Assembly (NCBI GenBank): GCA_964017185.1
Contig: OZ024879.1
Coordinates: forward strand, 28,802,956 to 28,866,955
DNA length: 64,000 nt
Reading direction: 5' to 3'
Source: Rugalucina vietnamica
Lineage: Eukaryota; Mollusca; Bivalvia; Lucinida; Lucinidae
This document shows positions 23,160 through 33,700 of the stretch, piece after piece. How positions within the stretch are numbered: the stretch's first letter is position 1; each line of letters opens with the position of its first letter. The translations under genes were made by a program, and so were the position numbers. Under the pieces are notes generated by a model. That model saw only the letters and a program-made list of their open reading frames with translations, was not told the DNA's origin and did not search any database.

Positions 23160-25859
23160 TCAATAGCCAGTCTTTTTAGATTTTCTTTTTCTTCGGGGTA
23201 TTATAGACAGTCTCTTGTACCTCTCAACATGTAACGCGTAACACAGTCTCCGGGCGTGAAAGATAATCTCATGAACAGTCTTTTCGTCAACAATGGCAGA
23301 ACAATCAGTTAATAACTGGATTAGAGTCTGGTTATTGCTTAAGTCTATATCGCTGTCTTTCAGAACTATCTTAATGTCTCTAAGTATTGGCTGCCTTATA
23401 TTTTCGAGGGTGGTACAGTCTAATAAGAAGTGACTCAAAGTCTCTGCACTAGCATTACACAACAAACACGTTGGGTCTACTGCATTTTGGTTAAACGTAG
23501 CTCTGGTAGTTTGCAGAATATACGTCCCTGTAGTGATCTTTAGGTGTACTGCTATACGTGGTACTTCACGCAGGTTCCCTGTAGACTCGATCAACGGATG
23601 ACGTGTTGAGAACTTTGTCGTATCGAAAACTAACCGCTGGAGACTAGGGTACAGCGGAATCACAGTTTGTAATCTATCACACCAGTATCGATTGATAACT
23701 TTTTCCACAGTAGCCTTCCAGGAATGTTTTGACTGCGGCTTCTCAAGAATCTCTGAACAGTCTGGGAGCCCGTACATGATGCATAACTTTTTCACACCCA
23801 CAAACCAACTATGACTGTATAGTGATTTTATTGATAGTTGTCTTTCGGCGAGCCTTTTTTCCACAGAAGTATCTGGCAGGCGACTGATGTTTCCATAAAA
23901 AGTCAGCACCCGTTGATGAATCATTGCTTCGATAGGAATAGTTCCAGACAGCACATAGATTGCTGGGTCAGCTGTGGTAACAGGCAAGGATAGCAGATGC
24001 TTTAGACTATGCTTGTTGAACTTATCCAGGTCATCCACAAACTTCTGTCGAGGGAATACCACCTCCATTCCATACAGTAGGACTGGGAGTACATAGATTT
24101 GATATAAATGGAGTGATGTTTCTGGGTCTAAGCCGTTCTCCCCATGCAAACCGGCTGACATGAGGCTATACATGGTTCTCCTGGCCTTCTTTATGTTTTC
24201 AGCTACAGCCGTCTCATCTGTATCAGCAGAGCGGCAGATTCCCACATGCATGGTCTTATCCACTGTCGGCATTTTCACCCCATCCAGGTCCCAGGAGTTG
24301 CTTGATTTGACCTTACTTTTCCTAAGTTTGTTCAGTATTTCCAGCACTACACTTTTAACCGGCTGAAGGATAAATCTCTCCATTTTACTATGGTCGACTC
24401 CAATATCAAGCAGTGACTGTAGGATCCCGGGGCTGTCAGCACCAATAGCACAATCATCAGCGCAGGTTGGGGCGACACAGACAATAGGCCCAATCTTTGT
24501 GGCATTTTCTGCTATGGTTAAACGATCAAGTAGGCTATCATTGTATACTTTATAAAGGTCTGTGCTTAAAATCCCTCCTTGTCTCACCCCCTGATCCACT
24601 CTGAATTGCTCTGATATTTCCCCCTGCCACTTTACTGCTGACTTGGCATCCTGATGAAGACTGTTAATGAGAGTCCACATATTTCCTTCTATCCCAATAT
24701 TGAAGAGTTTTCTCATCAGGCTTCTATGTGATACAACATCAAAGGCAGACCTCGCATCAAGGAAGGCTATGTAGGCTGGAGACTGGCTATCTCGACGATC
24801 CCGGATAAATTCCTCTAATATGAGTGCTGTATTCATTGGTGAAGAGTTTTCAGTGAAGCCTCGTTGGAGTTTATTTTGCTTCTCGAGTATGAGTTGCTTC
24901 AGTCTGGCTCTGATGACAAGCTCCAATACTTTGGTGAATATTGGTATAACAGTTATGCCTCTGTAGTTCTTGGAGTCGGTGTTGCTTCCTTTTTTCTTAA
25001 AAACCGGAGTAACTAGGCCTATCTTCATTGTTTCTGTAATTTGTCCTGTTTCGAAAAGCTTGTTGAGAAGTAGACAAAGGATATCTATGATTACATCTTC
25101 AGCATATACAAAATGCTCAGCAGTTATTCCCAGGGCATCAGCAGCTTTTCCTCTGTTAAGTTCTTTGATGGCTGTCTGGACTTCCTTCTTTGTTACCTGG
25201 GCAGCCAGTTGACCTTGGGCCCGACAGATATCTTCTATCTCATTGGCGTCCATCTGAACAAGATGATGATAATCCTCATCAAACGAGGGGTCCTCTGATG
25301 CTGAGGCGAGTGACTTAAAGTGTTCAAACCATCCAGATAGTACATTTTCACCTCTGTATACCTCTCCAGAGACATGGAGTTCATCAACGCAGCTTGCTAG
25401 GTTACCTCTTTGCTTCCGTATGAGTTTGTGAAATAACTGGGTATTTTCAGACTTAGCATTTAGAATTTCCTGTCTCTCTTCATTGTGCTTCAATGCAATC
25501 TGGTTCCTACAGACCCGCCGCAGTTCCTGTCTTTTCTCACGTTTAGCAATCAGCAGTGGGTGGTTGGGATCATTTGGCATACCTCCTCTCTTCCACTCAT
25601 TGAATGCCAATTTCTTTTCAGAGAGACTGTGACGGATTTCTGGGCTCCACACTACTAGTTTTGGTTTCCTCATACGTCTTACTGTACCAGGACCGGCTAA
25701 TGTGGCTGCTTTCTTGAGGATACTATTGAATTTGATAATACTATTATCAATGCAACTGACGGAGACTGGAGTTATGTCGTAGTCACTCAGCAGTTGTGTC
25801 AGATTCGCTCTGTATGTGTCATTTTGTGTCAGATTCGCTCTGTATGTGTCATTTTGCAT
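23160..25859 (-). CDS. LINE reverse transcriptase (5'-truncated ORF2)
   Basis: An uninterrupted 899-codon frame. The first ~250 residues are basic and helical, as in the linker between endonuclease and polymerase of LINE ORF2. The reverse-transcriptase core follows: 'YRGITV' near 299, motif A 'FLDARSAFD' near 366-374 with its Asp, 'QGVRQGG' near 423-429, and the catalytic 'CADD' near 466-469 where Y/FADD is usual. A C-terminal Cys-Cys-His-Cys cluster (C798, C801, H810, C815) resembles the zinc knuckle of many LINEs. No endonuclease domain precedes it; an in-frame TGA lies 9 bases upstream of the ATG, so the 5' half is missing. The N-terminus is a duplicated ten-residue repeat caused by a ~30-bp tandem duplication at 25800-25857. 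The open frame suggests a young insertion. Clade not assigned. Confidence 0.88.
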   Translation of the reverse strand: MQNDTYRANLTQNDTYRANLTQLLSDYDITPVSVSCIDNSIIKFNSILKKAATLAGPGTVRRMRKPKLVVWSPEIRHSLSEKKLAFNEWKRGGMPNDPNHPLLIAKREKRQELRRVCRNQIALKHNEERQEILNAKSENTQLFHKLIRKQRGNLASCVDELHVSGEVYRGENVLSGWFEHFKSLASASEDPSFDEDYHHLVQMDANEIEDICRAQGQLAAQVTKKEVQTAIKELNRGKAADALGITAEHFVYAEDVIIDILCLLLNKLFETGQITETMKIGLVTPVFKKKGSNTDSKNYRGITVIPIFTKVLELVIRARLKQLILEKQNKLQRGFTENSSPMNTALILEEFIRDRRDSQSPAYIAFLDARSAFDVVSHRSLMRKLFNIGIEGNMWTLINSLHQDAKSAVKWQGEISEQFRVDQGVRQGGILSTDLYKVYNDSLLDRLTIAENATKIGPIVCVAPTCADDCAIGADSPGILQSLLDIGVDHSKMERFILQPVKSVVLEILNKLRKSKVKSSNSWDLDGVKMPTVDKTMHVGICRSADTDETAVAENIKKARRTMYSLMSAGLHGENGLDPETSLHLYQIYVLPVLLYGMEVVFPRQKFVDDLDKFNKHSLKHLLSLPVTTADPAIYVLSGTIPIEAMIHQRVLTFYGNISRLPDTSVEKRLAERQLSIKSLYSHSWFVGVKKLCIMYGLPDCSEILEKPQSKHSWKATVEKVINRYWCDRLQTVIPLYPSLQRLVFDTTKFSTRHPLIESTGNLREVPRIAVHLKITTGTYILQTTRATFNQNAVDPTCLLCNASAETLSHFLLDCTTLENIRQPILRDIKIVLKDSDIDLSNNQTLIQLLTDCSAIVDEKTVHEIIFHARRLCYALHVERYKRLSIIPRRKRKSKKTGY

Positions 25860-26196
25860 TTTGTGTCATTGACCAAAACTACTTCTGCGCGCATTAATTT
25901 GAATATACGTACGCACCGTGGGAACAGCTGTTCGCACATCCACATTTGAAATTTACCTATGTATGTGGTAAATACTGAAAGTCTTTAAAGAAGAGTTATT
26001 CAAATGCAAATAATTAAAGAAATGGAAATTGGGTATATTTGGCTGGTTATAAGCGTCTGAAAATGCGTAAAAAGGGCAATCCTACTCTTAACGTGCTAGA
26101 ACGAATGAATGAATTGACAGGAGATTGAACGAACGAATGCATGAAATAACAGAAAAATGTACGAACAATTGAATATATGAACCAACAAGCAAATAA

Positions 26197-26260
<64 letters not shown>
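26197..26260. repeat. (GATA)16 microsatellite
   Basis: Sixteen uninterrupted ATAG units. On the minus strand it begins a few bases after the GTATGT splice donor of the Mutator-like exon remnant, so it lies in that gene's former intron. Confidence 0.97.
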
Positions 26261-26261
<1 letters not shown>

Positions 26262-26266
26262 CATAC

Positions 26267-26487
26267 CTTGTTTGCTTCTTGCCGGTCCCAGTTGGCTTAT
26301 GTTTCTTTCCGCCGCGAACGCAGTGATAGGTTGCTTCGTAGAACTTGATAGCTGGGTTCAAAGTTTTCTTCGGGCATCTAGCTGCCGATGCCTCTACCGT
26401 TCGCGAATCTCTTCTATAGAACTGAACATACTCAGTGTTCTGGCAGCGTTCTTTGAAACTTTCAAAAGCCCAAAAAAAAAAAACCAA
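26267..26487 (-). pseudogene. Mutator/ZSWIM-like first-exon remnant
   Basis: The minus-strand frame begins ~30 bases inside the right TIR and runs inward for ~74 codons. Features seen: a phenylalanine-rich start, 'RDSRTVEASAARCP', then 'YEATYHCVRGGKKHKP'. This pattern recalls the N-terminal domain of MULE-type transposases and their domesticated ZSWIM relatives; that match is from memory and moderate. The frame ends at a textbook donor (AG|GTATGT, reading 26268 down to 26261). No ATG opens the frame; a T-run near 26470 may hide a frameshift. Downstream exons are not found: the LINE and microsatellite occupy the interior. Confidence 0.45.
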
Positions 26488-26657
26488 TCAAATTATTTGT
26501 ACTTTTTACTACTTACAACCAAAAAACTGGTATGGAAAATGTAGTGCCGGACACGAAGCCATTCCGGTGAGGATATGCTTGGTGTCCGGCATTGCCGGAC
26601 GCGGAGAGCCGGAGACTCTAGCCTAATTCGTCCGGTACCGGACGCCGAGACACTTCC

Positions 26658-26874
26658 ATTTTATTAATACTTTGTGCTGAGTCAAAACAGTATCTGACCT
26701 TTTCCTCAGGTACCTTGACAATTTGACATGCTCAAGACCACAAAGAAGATGCACCCCAGGTGACGCTCAAACAAGGGTCTCTCTGGCCCTGAACCCTCTA
26801 TAAAACCGCCACTGTTTGGGCAAGATAAAAAAAAAAATAGTATTCTATCCAGGATCTGACAGAAGCCACTGGCT
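26658..26874. other. Unassigned stretch
   Basis: Nothing recognised between the long-TIR element and the next SINE. Confidence 0.5.
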
Positions 26875-27079
26875 TGTACTTAGTGAAGTGGAATGAAGCA
26901 GTGGTAAAGTCTAGGACTCTGGTCTTAGGGGTCCCGGGTTTGAGCCTCAGCTGGTTAGCCATTCATTGTGACCTTGAGCTATTGAGCAAGTCATATTTTC
27001 ACAGCTCCTGAAGTAATGGTTGGCAACTGCATGAACTGATCAACCCGAACAAAATAAAAAAAAAAAAAAAAAAAGGAAG
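26875..27079 (+). mobile_element. tRNA-derived SINE, family 3
   Basis: A-box-like 'gaagcagtggtaaagtc' and B-box 'gggtttgagcctc' about 40 bases apart, followed by a short body and an A-rich tail (27047-27074). Not alignable to the other two SINE families in the window. Confidence 0.7.
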
Positions 27080-27116
27080 AAAGAAATTACAATAACATGC
27101 GCATGTAATGTAATGT

Positions 27117-27572
27117 ACATATACCCCTTATACCCCACTTTTATATTGTAAAACTCATACTGGGGTGTGCAGGGGTATACCTATTTTTCTTATATTTGAT
27201 CCAAAACATAGATTGTGGGTAATTATAATATTAGATTCAACTGCCTCGCTGAGGGCTGTTTTAACATGTACCCACAATCAATGTTTTGTGCAAATAAATT
27301 AAACCTATCAAACTTTTTATCATGAATATTTCGATTTTTTACAGCTGGAGAAACCTCTGTATCCTGGTGTCATATGTTCTCGATAGCGTAAGAAAATCAT
27401 TGGCCAATGTTGATAATACTTTGAACTCTCTCCAATCATTCTCATTGTGCCGACAGATACTCTTTCTCTAAATGTTTAAGTGGCGATTCTATGCAGATCT
27501 CCATGCCGGGTGTTTACAGATCTGACCTTGACCTAAAGATGTTGATATATTGTATGGGCAAGTTTTCGTAAT
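27117..27572. mobile_element. MITE-B copy split by ~180 bp
   Basis: Left part (27117-27362) is a standard MITE-B to 'acctctgtat'. The expected end 'atattg.atgggcaagttttcgt' reappears only at 27546-27572. The 27363-27545 stretch between them is foreign to the family. The element ends 11 bases before the 5' UTR sequence of DENND3 exon 1. Confidence 0.65.
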
Positions 27573-27609
27573 AATGTTTCAGTTGTAACAGCATAAACTC
27601 CAATACAAA

Positions 27610-27711
27610 ATGGTGTTGATTAGTCCTACTGTTGAGATGCCCAATGCCTTGGTGGACATTGTCCTTCTGGTGGGAATGGACGATAATACAGCACTTGTAC
27701 CACTAGAGAAG
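27610..27711 (+). CDS. DENND3: DENND3 exon 1 (start codon)
   Basis: 34 codons ending at AAG|GTATGG, phase 0. The ATG is preceded in frame by TAA at 27586. 'tttcag' at 27577-27582 could be an acceptor for a 5' UTR intron. The protein segment reads as the short N-terminal lead of DENND3. No promoter elements are convincing upstream. Confidence 0.7.
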
Positions 27712-30700
27712 GTATGGGACATGTACACACATTGTCACATGTACATCTTTTTAATGATATAAATTAAATTTACTGTGTTGCTTGTGTAAAATTATGGGAA
27801 GGCATGATAAAGAACTCAAGAGGTTCTAAATCTTATACATTTTCTAATGCCATCTTGCTTTACCTTGAAATAAAGAGCTAATAACTATCAAAATAGCCAT
27901 TGTAATTTGTACACATGCTTATTCTGCAAGAAATCGGAATTTAGCATCTCAACTGGAGCTTTATAGGTACTGTAAGGTGAATGAAAGTTTCACATTATCT
28001 TGCCAGTTATAAGGACTTAGTGAGGAACTGTGATTCTACAGTGTACCGTCAACCTGAGACATGGTGTGAAGAAAACTGACACAATGTCTGACACAAACAG
28101 CATGTACAGTCAGAGAATAAGGCTACAAGGTTGAAATTTGTGATTTAAGAAGAACATGGATCATACTATTCATAAGCGAAATCTTATCATTTATTAACTG
28201 GCATAAATGGCCAAATGCCTACTTTTCAAATAATGCTTCACTAGATATTGTCTGTCTTTTTTCCAGCCCAAAGATGACATCCTATCCAGTCTGTTCAGTA
28301 TTGAGTACGACCCACCAGTCTTGTCCACCATTACGTCAACCGAGATGGTCAACCTTTTCCCCTTCCCACACAGAGATGCAAAATATCCACCAACATTCGA
28401 AGATACACAAACACCCGATGTTCAAGATAGGGTTATATATCAACGAGAAAGACTAATGAGTGATCAGCTAATGGCGAAGTTTCAGACTTTTCCACTGAAG
28501 AGAAGCTATTCGGTGCATCCAAGGTTTCATGCGGGTCAGACATTGAGGTTGTCATCAGTGTCAACGAAGCCAGAGTTGCCGATATCTGAAGAGTTGCAGA
28601 GGTCCATTCCTTGGTTTTGCTTTCCAGGTAATTTTCTGTCTAACTGCTTGGAAGCATTACACTGCATAGAAAATATGAGCCACCTCGTGGTAAAACCAAC
28701 AATGTGGTTTCCGAACAGGTCCGACATAAACCGAGCTGCACAAGCACAGAAGCAGGCTAGAAGCTTGAAATTTCGGATTTAAGAAGAAGAGGAAGTGTAC
28801 TATCCGTGTAGCGAAAACAAAGGTGCTGATCAGCTTCGCGGTTACCGCGAAGCTGATCTGCGTCTTTGTTTTCGCATATGCAGATTGTTGGTTTTCCCAT
28901 GGGGCGGCTCATATGGTTAAGCCAAGCCATCCATTACACTGCATAGAAAAAGACACCCATACTTATAGGTCATAGGCTTATAGCTGTTCTTATGCTATTT
29001 CTAGTATATTGCAGGGCATTGGATTGTCATTAAGCTGAGTGTTAGGTGGAAGTCTCTCCCCCCTCCCCACTGCCCCCACCTCAAGAAAAAAAAGATACCG
29101 ACATGGACAGAATTGTTTATTGGAATGTTAGAATACAAAACAAACAAATAAAATGTACTTCTTTACTAACAGTGAAGTATCAAGCCTATAGCCATTTTTA
29201 TGGCTTAAACATAGGTCAATAAAGCATAAAAAAGGCACATAAAACTGATGGTTAACTACCCTTTGTTGTTAGGTGGCTGGCCATACTTGCTGTTTCAAAC
29301 ATGCAAACACTATGTGATCATATGATATGACAAAAAGGTAAAAGTAAGCAATGATTAAGAAATAGCTCAATCAAAATAAAAGTCCCGCTCCGGGGTGGGA
29401 AAAATAAATTGATAATCAGGTACTTATATACAGAGAACATAAATTGTAAGCTGAGTGAGAAACTATTATCTTAGCCGCAATGCGAGAAAACCGGTCTTCG
29501 GGATTTCCGACCAGGTCTGACACAAACCGACCCATGCAGCTACAGGAGATGGCTTGAAAGTTCGGATTTAGGAAGAAGAGAAATTGAACTTTCCATATAG
29601 CAAAAACAAAGGCGCTGATCAGCTTCGCAGTTACTGAGAAGCCGATCTGCCCCTTTGTTTTCGCATAGGCAAAATTCCGTTTTTCTCATGATGCGGCTCA
29701 TCTAATAGGTGGTCACTCATTTACCCTGACTTAAATAAATATATGAGAACGTATATGAGAGGTGCAAACAGCACAGAAATTCAACACCAAAACATAAAAA
29801 AATTAGGACCACAACAGAAGTATCGTCTTGGAATGGTCCGTAATATAAAATTACTTGGGGGGCATAAACTGGTTTTTCAGAGCCCTTAACTCGCCCATAA
29901 GTCTATTAAGACAAATTATTTAGACCTGATATTTCATTGCAGATGGAGCACGTGTGTACAAGGAAAAGCCTGAGACGTCAACCCACTTTCTGATCCTCAC
30001 TGACATGAATGCCCGCACAACATACGCCACCTGCTTAACATTCTACAGAACTTATATTGTTGAAAAGGTATGGATGGGGTGTAACTGAATGAGCTAGCAA
30101 TTTTGGCTAAGTTGGAAATGAACACACAGAGTGTCCATATTTGTTTTTGTATATTTTAATATGATCAAGGCAATTTGTATATGTACCTGGCCTGTCAAAA
30201 CATCAGACCAGCGCCATTGGCGAGCTATCAGCCCTTGTGTTACATTTTTAGTGATTTTAAAAGTTGTTAGTGACAAATGTATATTAGATGATTAGTGTCT
30301 GCAGAAGCAAATTAAATAATATTTATTTTGTATTTTAGGACAACCAAGTTTAGGCAATGTGTGTATGAACCTTGCTTGTCAAAACCGTAGAGAACTTGAG
30401 TGACGACCTATCAGTCTTACAGTGTTACATTTCCATTGGTTTCAAAAGTAAATGTATGTTAGTGATACATGTTTATTAGATGATAACTATTTGCTGACAC
30501 CAATAAGATTATGTTTCTGTGTGTTAAAGGATGATCAAGGCAATGTGTATATGAACCTGGCATGTCAAAACAATAGAGAAATTGACGACCTATCAGCCAT
30601 ACAGTGTTACGTTCCACAGTGTTGCATCATGATTTCAAAATATCCCTACTTCACGAGAGTTAAAGAATGTCTATCTAGGTAATAACAATGATACTTATCT

Positions 30701-33700
30701 ATATTTTCACTTTGAAAACATACCCATGCAATATACATAGATTTTTGAAGCTGTAAAAATTGAAAATTTCATTGGAAAATATATTTGATGTTTTTCTTAT
30801 TTTTGCTCAAAACATACAAGGTCTGTCCCGGGAAATCATAAAGATGTATGATATTTCGTGAACGGTTTGTTGTAATTTAAAGTTATGTTCATGCTTTTAA
30901 GCTACATTTGTTCTGAGCAATCTGTGAAAATATTAGTTCAATCGCTTACAAATTACAAAAGTTATGGAGATTTATATGATGGTGTATCGGCGTTTACGGA
31001 GCACGTTGAAAATCATTTTGCTACGTTTTTGTGGAGGGGTGGTTGAATGTTTTGTGTGCAGTCTCTTTATTAGAACCGTAATGGTGATGAATATTGTCAT
31101 CTAAGCATTGATTAGGTCTTCTTAGTTAAAATTATAGTCAATAATTTGAGTTATAAATGATAAGTAGAAAAAAAAGCATGATCAGTTTCATTTTATATGA
31201 GGGAACACTAATTTTATTTTAGACTGAAATAAAACAAACAGATGTCGCTTGTTTAAAATGACAACAAGAAACGAGCATTTAGAATATTTAAAGAAAAATG
31301 CATACAGAATCATCACAGGATTATTAATGACACAATAGAAGGCTGATTTTATAAAATAATTTCGTTAAATAAACTTAACTGGAAAGAAAAGCTTGGGGAA
31401 GGTCTAATTTTGCGCCGCAAAACTTACATTACGTCACTATTTTCGAATTAAATAATTGCAGTAGGTTTAAGAAAATTTCTATAAAATCAACGCTGATGGT
31501 GGAAATTATTTCAAACTTTCAAAAACTTATCTTACATAATTACTTGTGCAACTGATAGTTAAAATTGTGTAATATCACCTCAACTCGCAATTACAGGAAC
31601 TGTTGAATTTGATCTTGATGAATTTCAAAACAGTGTTTTTGACGTGCGCCGTAGACACCTACCCCTCTTGGAATAAATGCATATAAGTCTGTTGTGTAAC
31701 GGGTGAATCCATCCATATTTGTACGAAATGTTTATTAGATGTATGCAAACAGATCATATAAATTTCATGAAATTCTGCAGACACATTTCTGTTTTATCAC
31801 AAATGTCTACGTATTTCTGGGACAGACCCCGTAGATTGTGGCATTTCAAGCCTTCTTTGATGTGCTTTGCTAATTGCTTCCTGTTGTAACTAAGGTAACA
31901 GTAGAACAAAGGTTAACGCAGCTAGTATAAAGTTATTTGCTTTATGCATTTGTAAGGTGACAATGTTACTTCATGTCAATACTTCAAGTTACTTCATACA
32001 TGCCAAAGTCCTTATTCATAATGCAAATGACTAAATGTCTTCTTTTTTTTTTTTAATTCCAAACATAGATTGTGGGTACTCCTTAGAACCGCCTCGGCAA
32101 GGCAGTTAATTCTAACGTTTACACACAATCAATGTTTTGAGGAAAAATATTAAAATTAAATATCAATATTTTTCCTATGAAATTTTCAACTTTTATAATT
32201 GAAAAAAAATCTCTGTATATTGCATGGGCATGTTTTCGTAATGTTTATATGTACATTTTCAATATTTCAGAATGTTGATGTACATAGAGGGCGACCCTGA
32301 GGAGATGTCAACATTCCTGAAAGAGTTTGCTCATATCCTCACACATACTCCAGTACCCCCGGCTGGCACCATCTCTGTGGTAGGTCTTTCATTATGTACT
32401 GTCACAATGGTTTGTTATACATACATGTAGTTATCAGGATTTCTTGTGTTCACTCCATGTGTTATAGGGCCTATAGATGTCTACATTCCTGAAAGAGTTT
32501 GCTCATATCCTCACACATACTCCAGTACCCCCGGCTGGCACCATCTCTGTGGTAGGTCTTTCATTATGTACTGTCACAATGGTTTGTTATACATACATGT
32601 AGTTATCAGGATTTCTTGTGTTCACTCCGTGTGTTATAGGGCCTATGGATGTCAACATTCCTGAAAGAATTTGCTCATATCCTCACACATACACCAGTAC
32701 CACCAGCTGGCATGATCTCTGTGGTAGGTCTTTCATTTTGTAGACCCGTTGGATTTGCATGAAAAAATATCATTACGAAAAAAATAATTTTTGACAAAAT
32801 GACAGCTATGATAACTTAGACAGTTTTTCTTGATTAGTTTTGCAGGTATGTGCATTCAGAGGCCAATCAGCTCCTAGCACAGTTTTTAATAGAACAATTC
32901 AATATTTTGCCTGTATAATAAAGACACATTGGACATTAACATGAAGAATATTTTTAGCTCGCCTGCACGAAGTGCATAGAGCTATTGTAATCACTTCGAT
33001 TGTCCCCGTTTACGTTTACGTGTACGTCTGCGTCACACTTTCTGTTAAAGTTTTTTATAAGTCTATATCTCTTGACCATGTTGATGGATCATGTTGATAC
33101 TTTGCATATTGCTAGATATTGGTCTGAAGTTTTACGCAGTACCATCATGACCCACCCTGGGTGACCATGAGGTCAAGGTCACAGACTTAGAAATTTTGTG
33201 TTTAAGTTTTTGGTTAAAGTTTTTTTTAAGTCTATATCTCTTGACCATATTGATGGATTGAGTGGATACTTTGCTTGTTGCTAGATATTGGTCTGAAGTT
33301 TTATGCAGTACCATCATGACCCACCCTGGGTGACCTTGAGGTCAAGGTCACGGACTTAGAAATTTTGTGTTTAAGTTTTTGGTTAAAGAGTTTGTAAGTC
33401 TATATCTCTTGACCATATTGATGGATTGAGTGGATACTTTGCATGTTGCTAGATATTGGTCTGAAGTTTTATGCAGTACCATCATGTACTGTTTTGTGTT
33501 TAAGTTTTGGTTAATGCTTTTATAAGTCTATATCTCTTGAACATGTAGATTGATCAAGTTGATACTTTGCATTGGAATTTGGTCTGAAGTTTTATGTTGT
33601 ACCATCATGACCCACCTGAGTGACCTTGAGGTCAAGGTCATGGGTCATAGATTTTAACAGATGTAGTGGCAAAGCACAAGTCAGGCGAGCTAGGCTGTCC

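Larger units (their letters stand above)
22738..26657 (-). mobile_element. Long-TIR (Mutator-like?) element carrying a LINE
   Basis: Sequences 22738-22870 and 26515-26656 are inverted copies over ~135 bp with roughly 85-90% identity by eye (shared 'aagtgtctcggcgtc', 'cgaattaggctag', 'gtccggcaatgcc', 'gtgtccggcac', 'ggttgtaa'). Long TIRs with a coding remnant starting just inside one end fit a Mutator-like element. The interior holds a 5'-truncated LINE on the same strand. I could not find a clean target-site duplication at the outer edges. Confidence 0.7.

Noticed and set aside
26047..26266. C-terminal part of the 146-codon minus-strand frame, including a Tyr-Leu-Ser-Ile repeat
   Set aside because: It reads through the GATA microsatellite past a clear splice donor; not protein-coding.
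28321..28782. 153-codon frame read as a single protein
   Set aside because: The true exon ends at 28627 with GTAATT; the remaining codons translate intron and MITE-A sequence.
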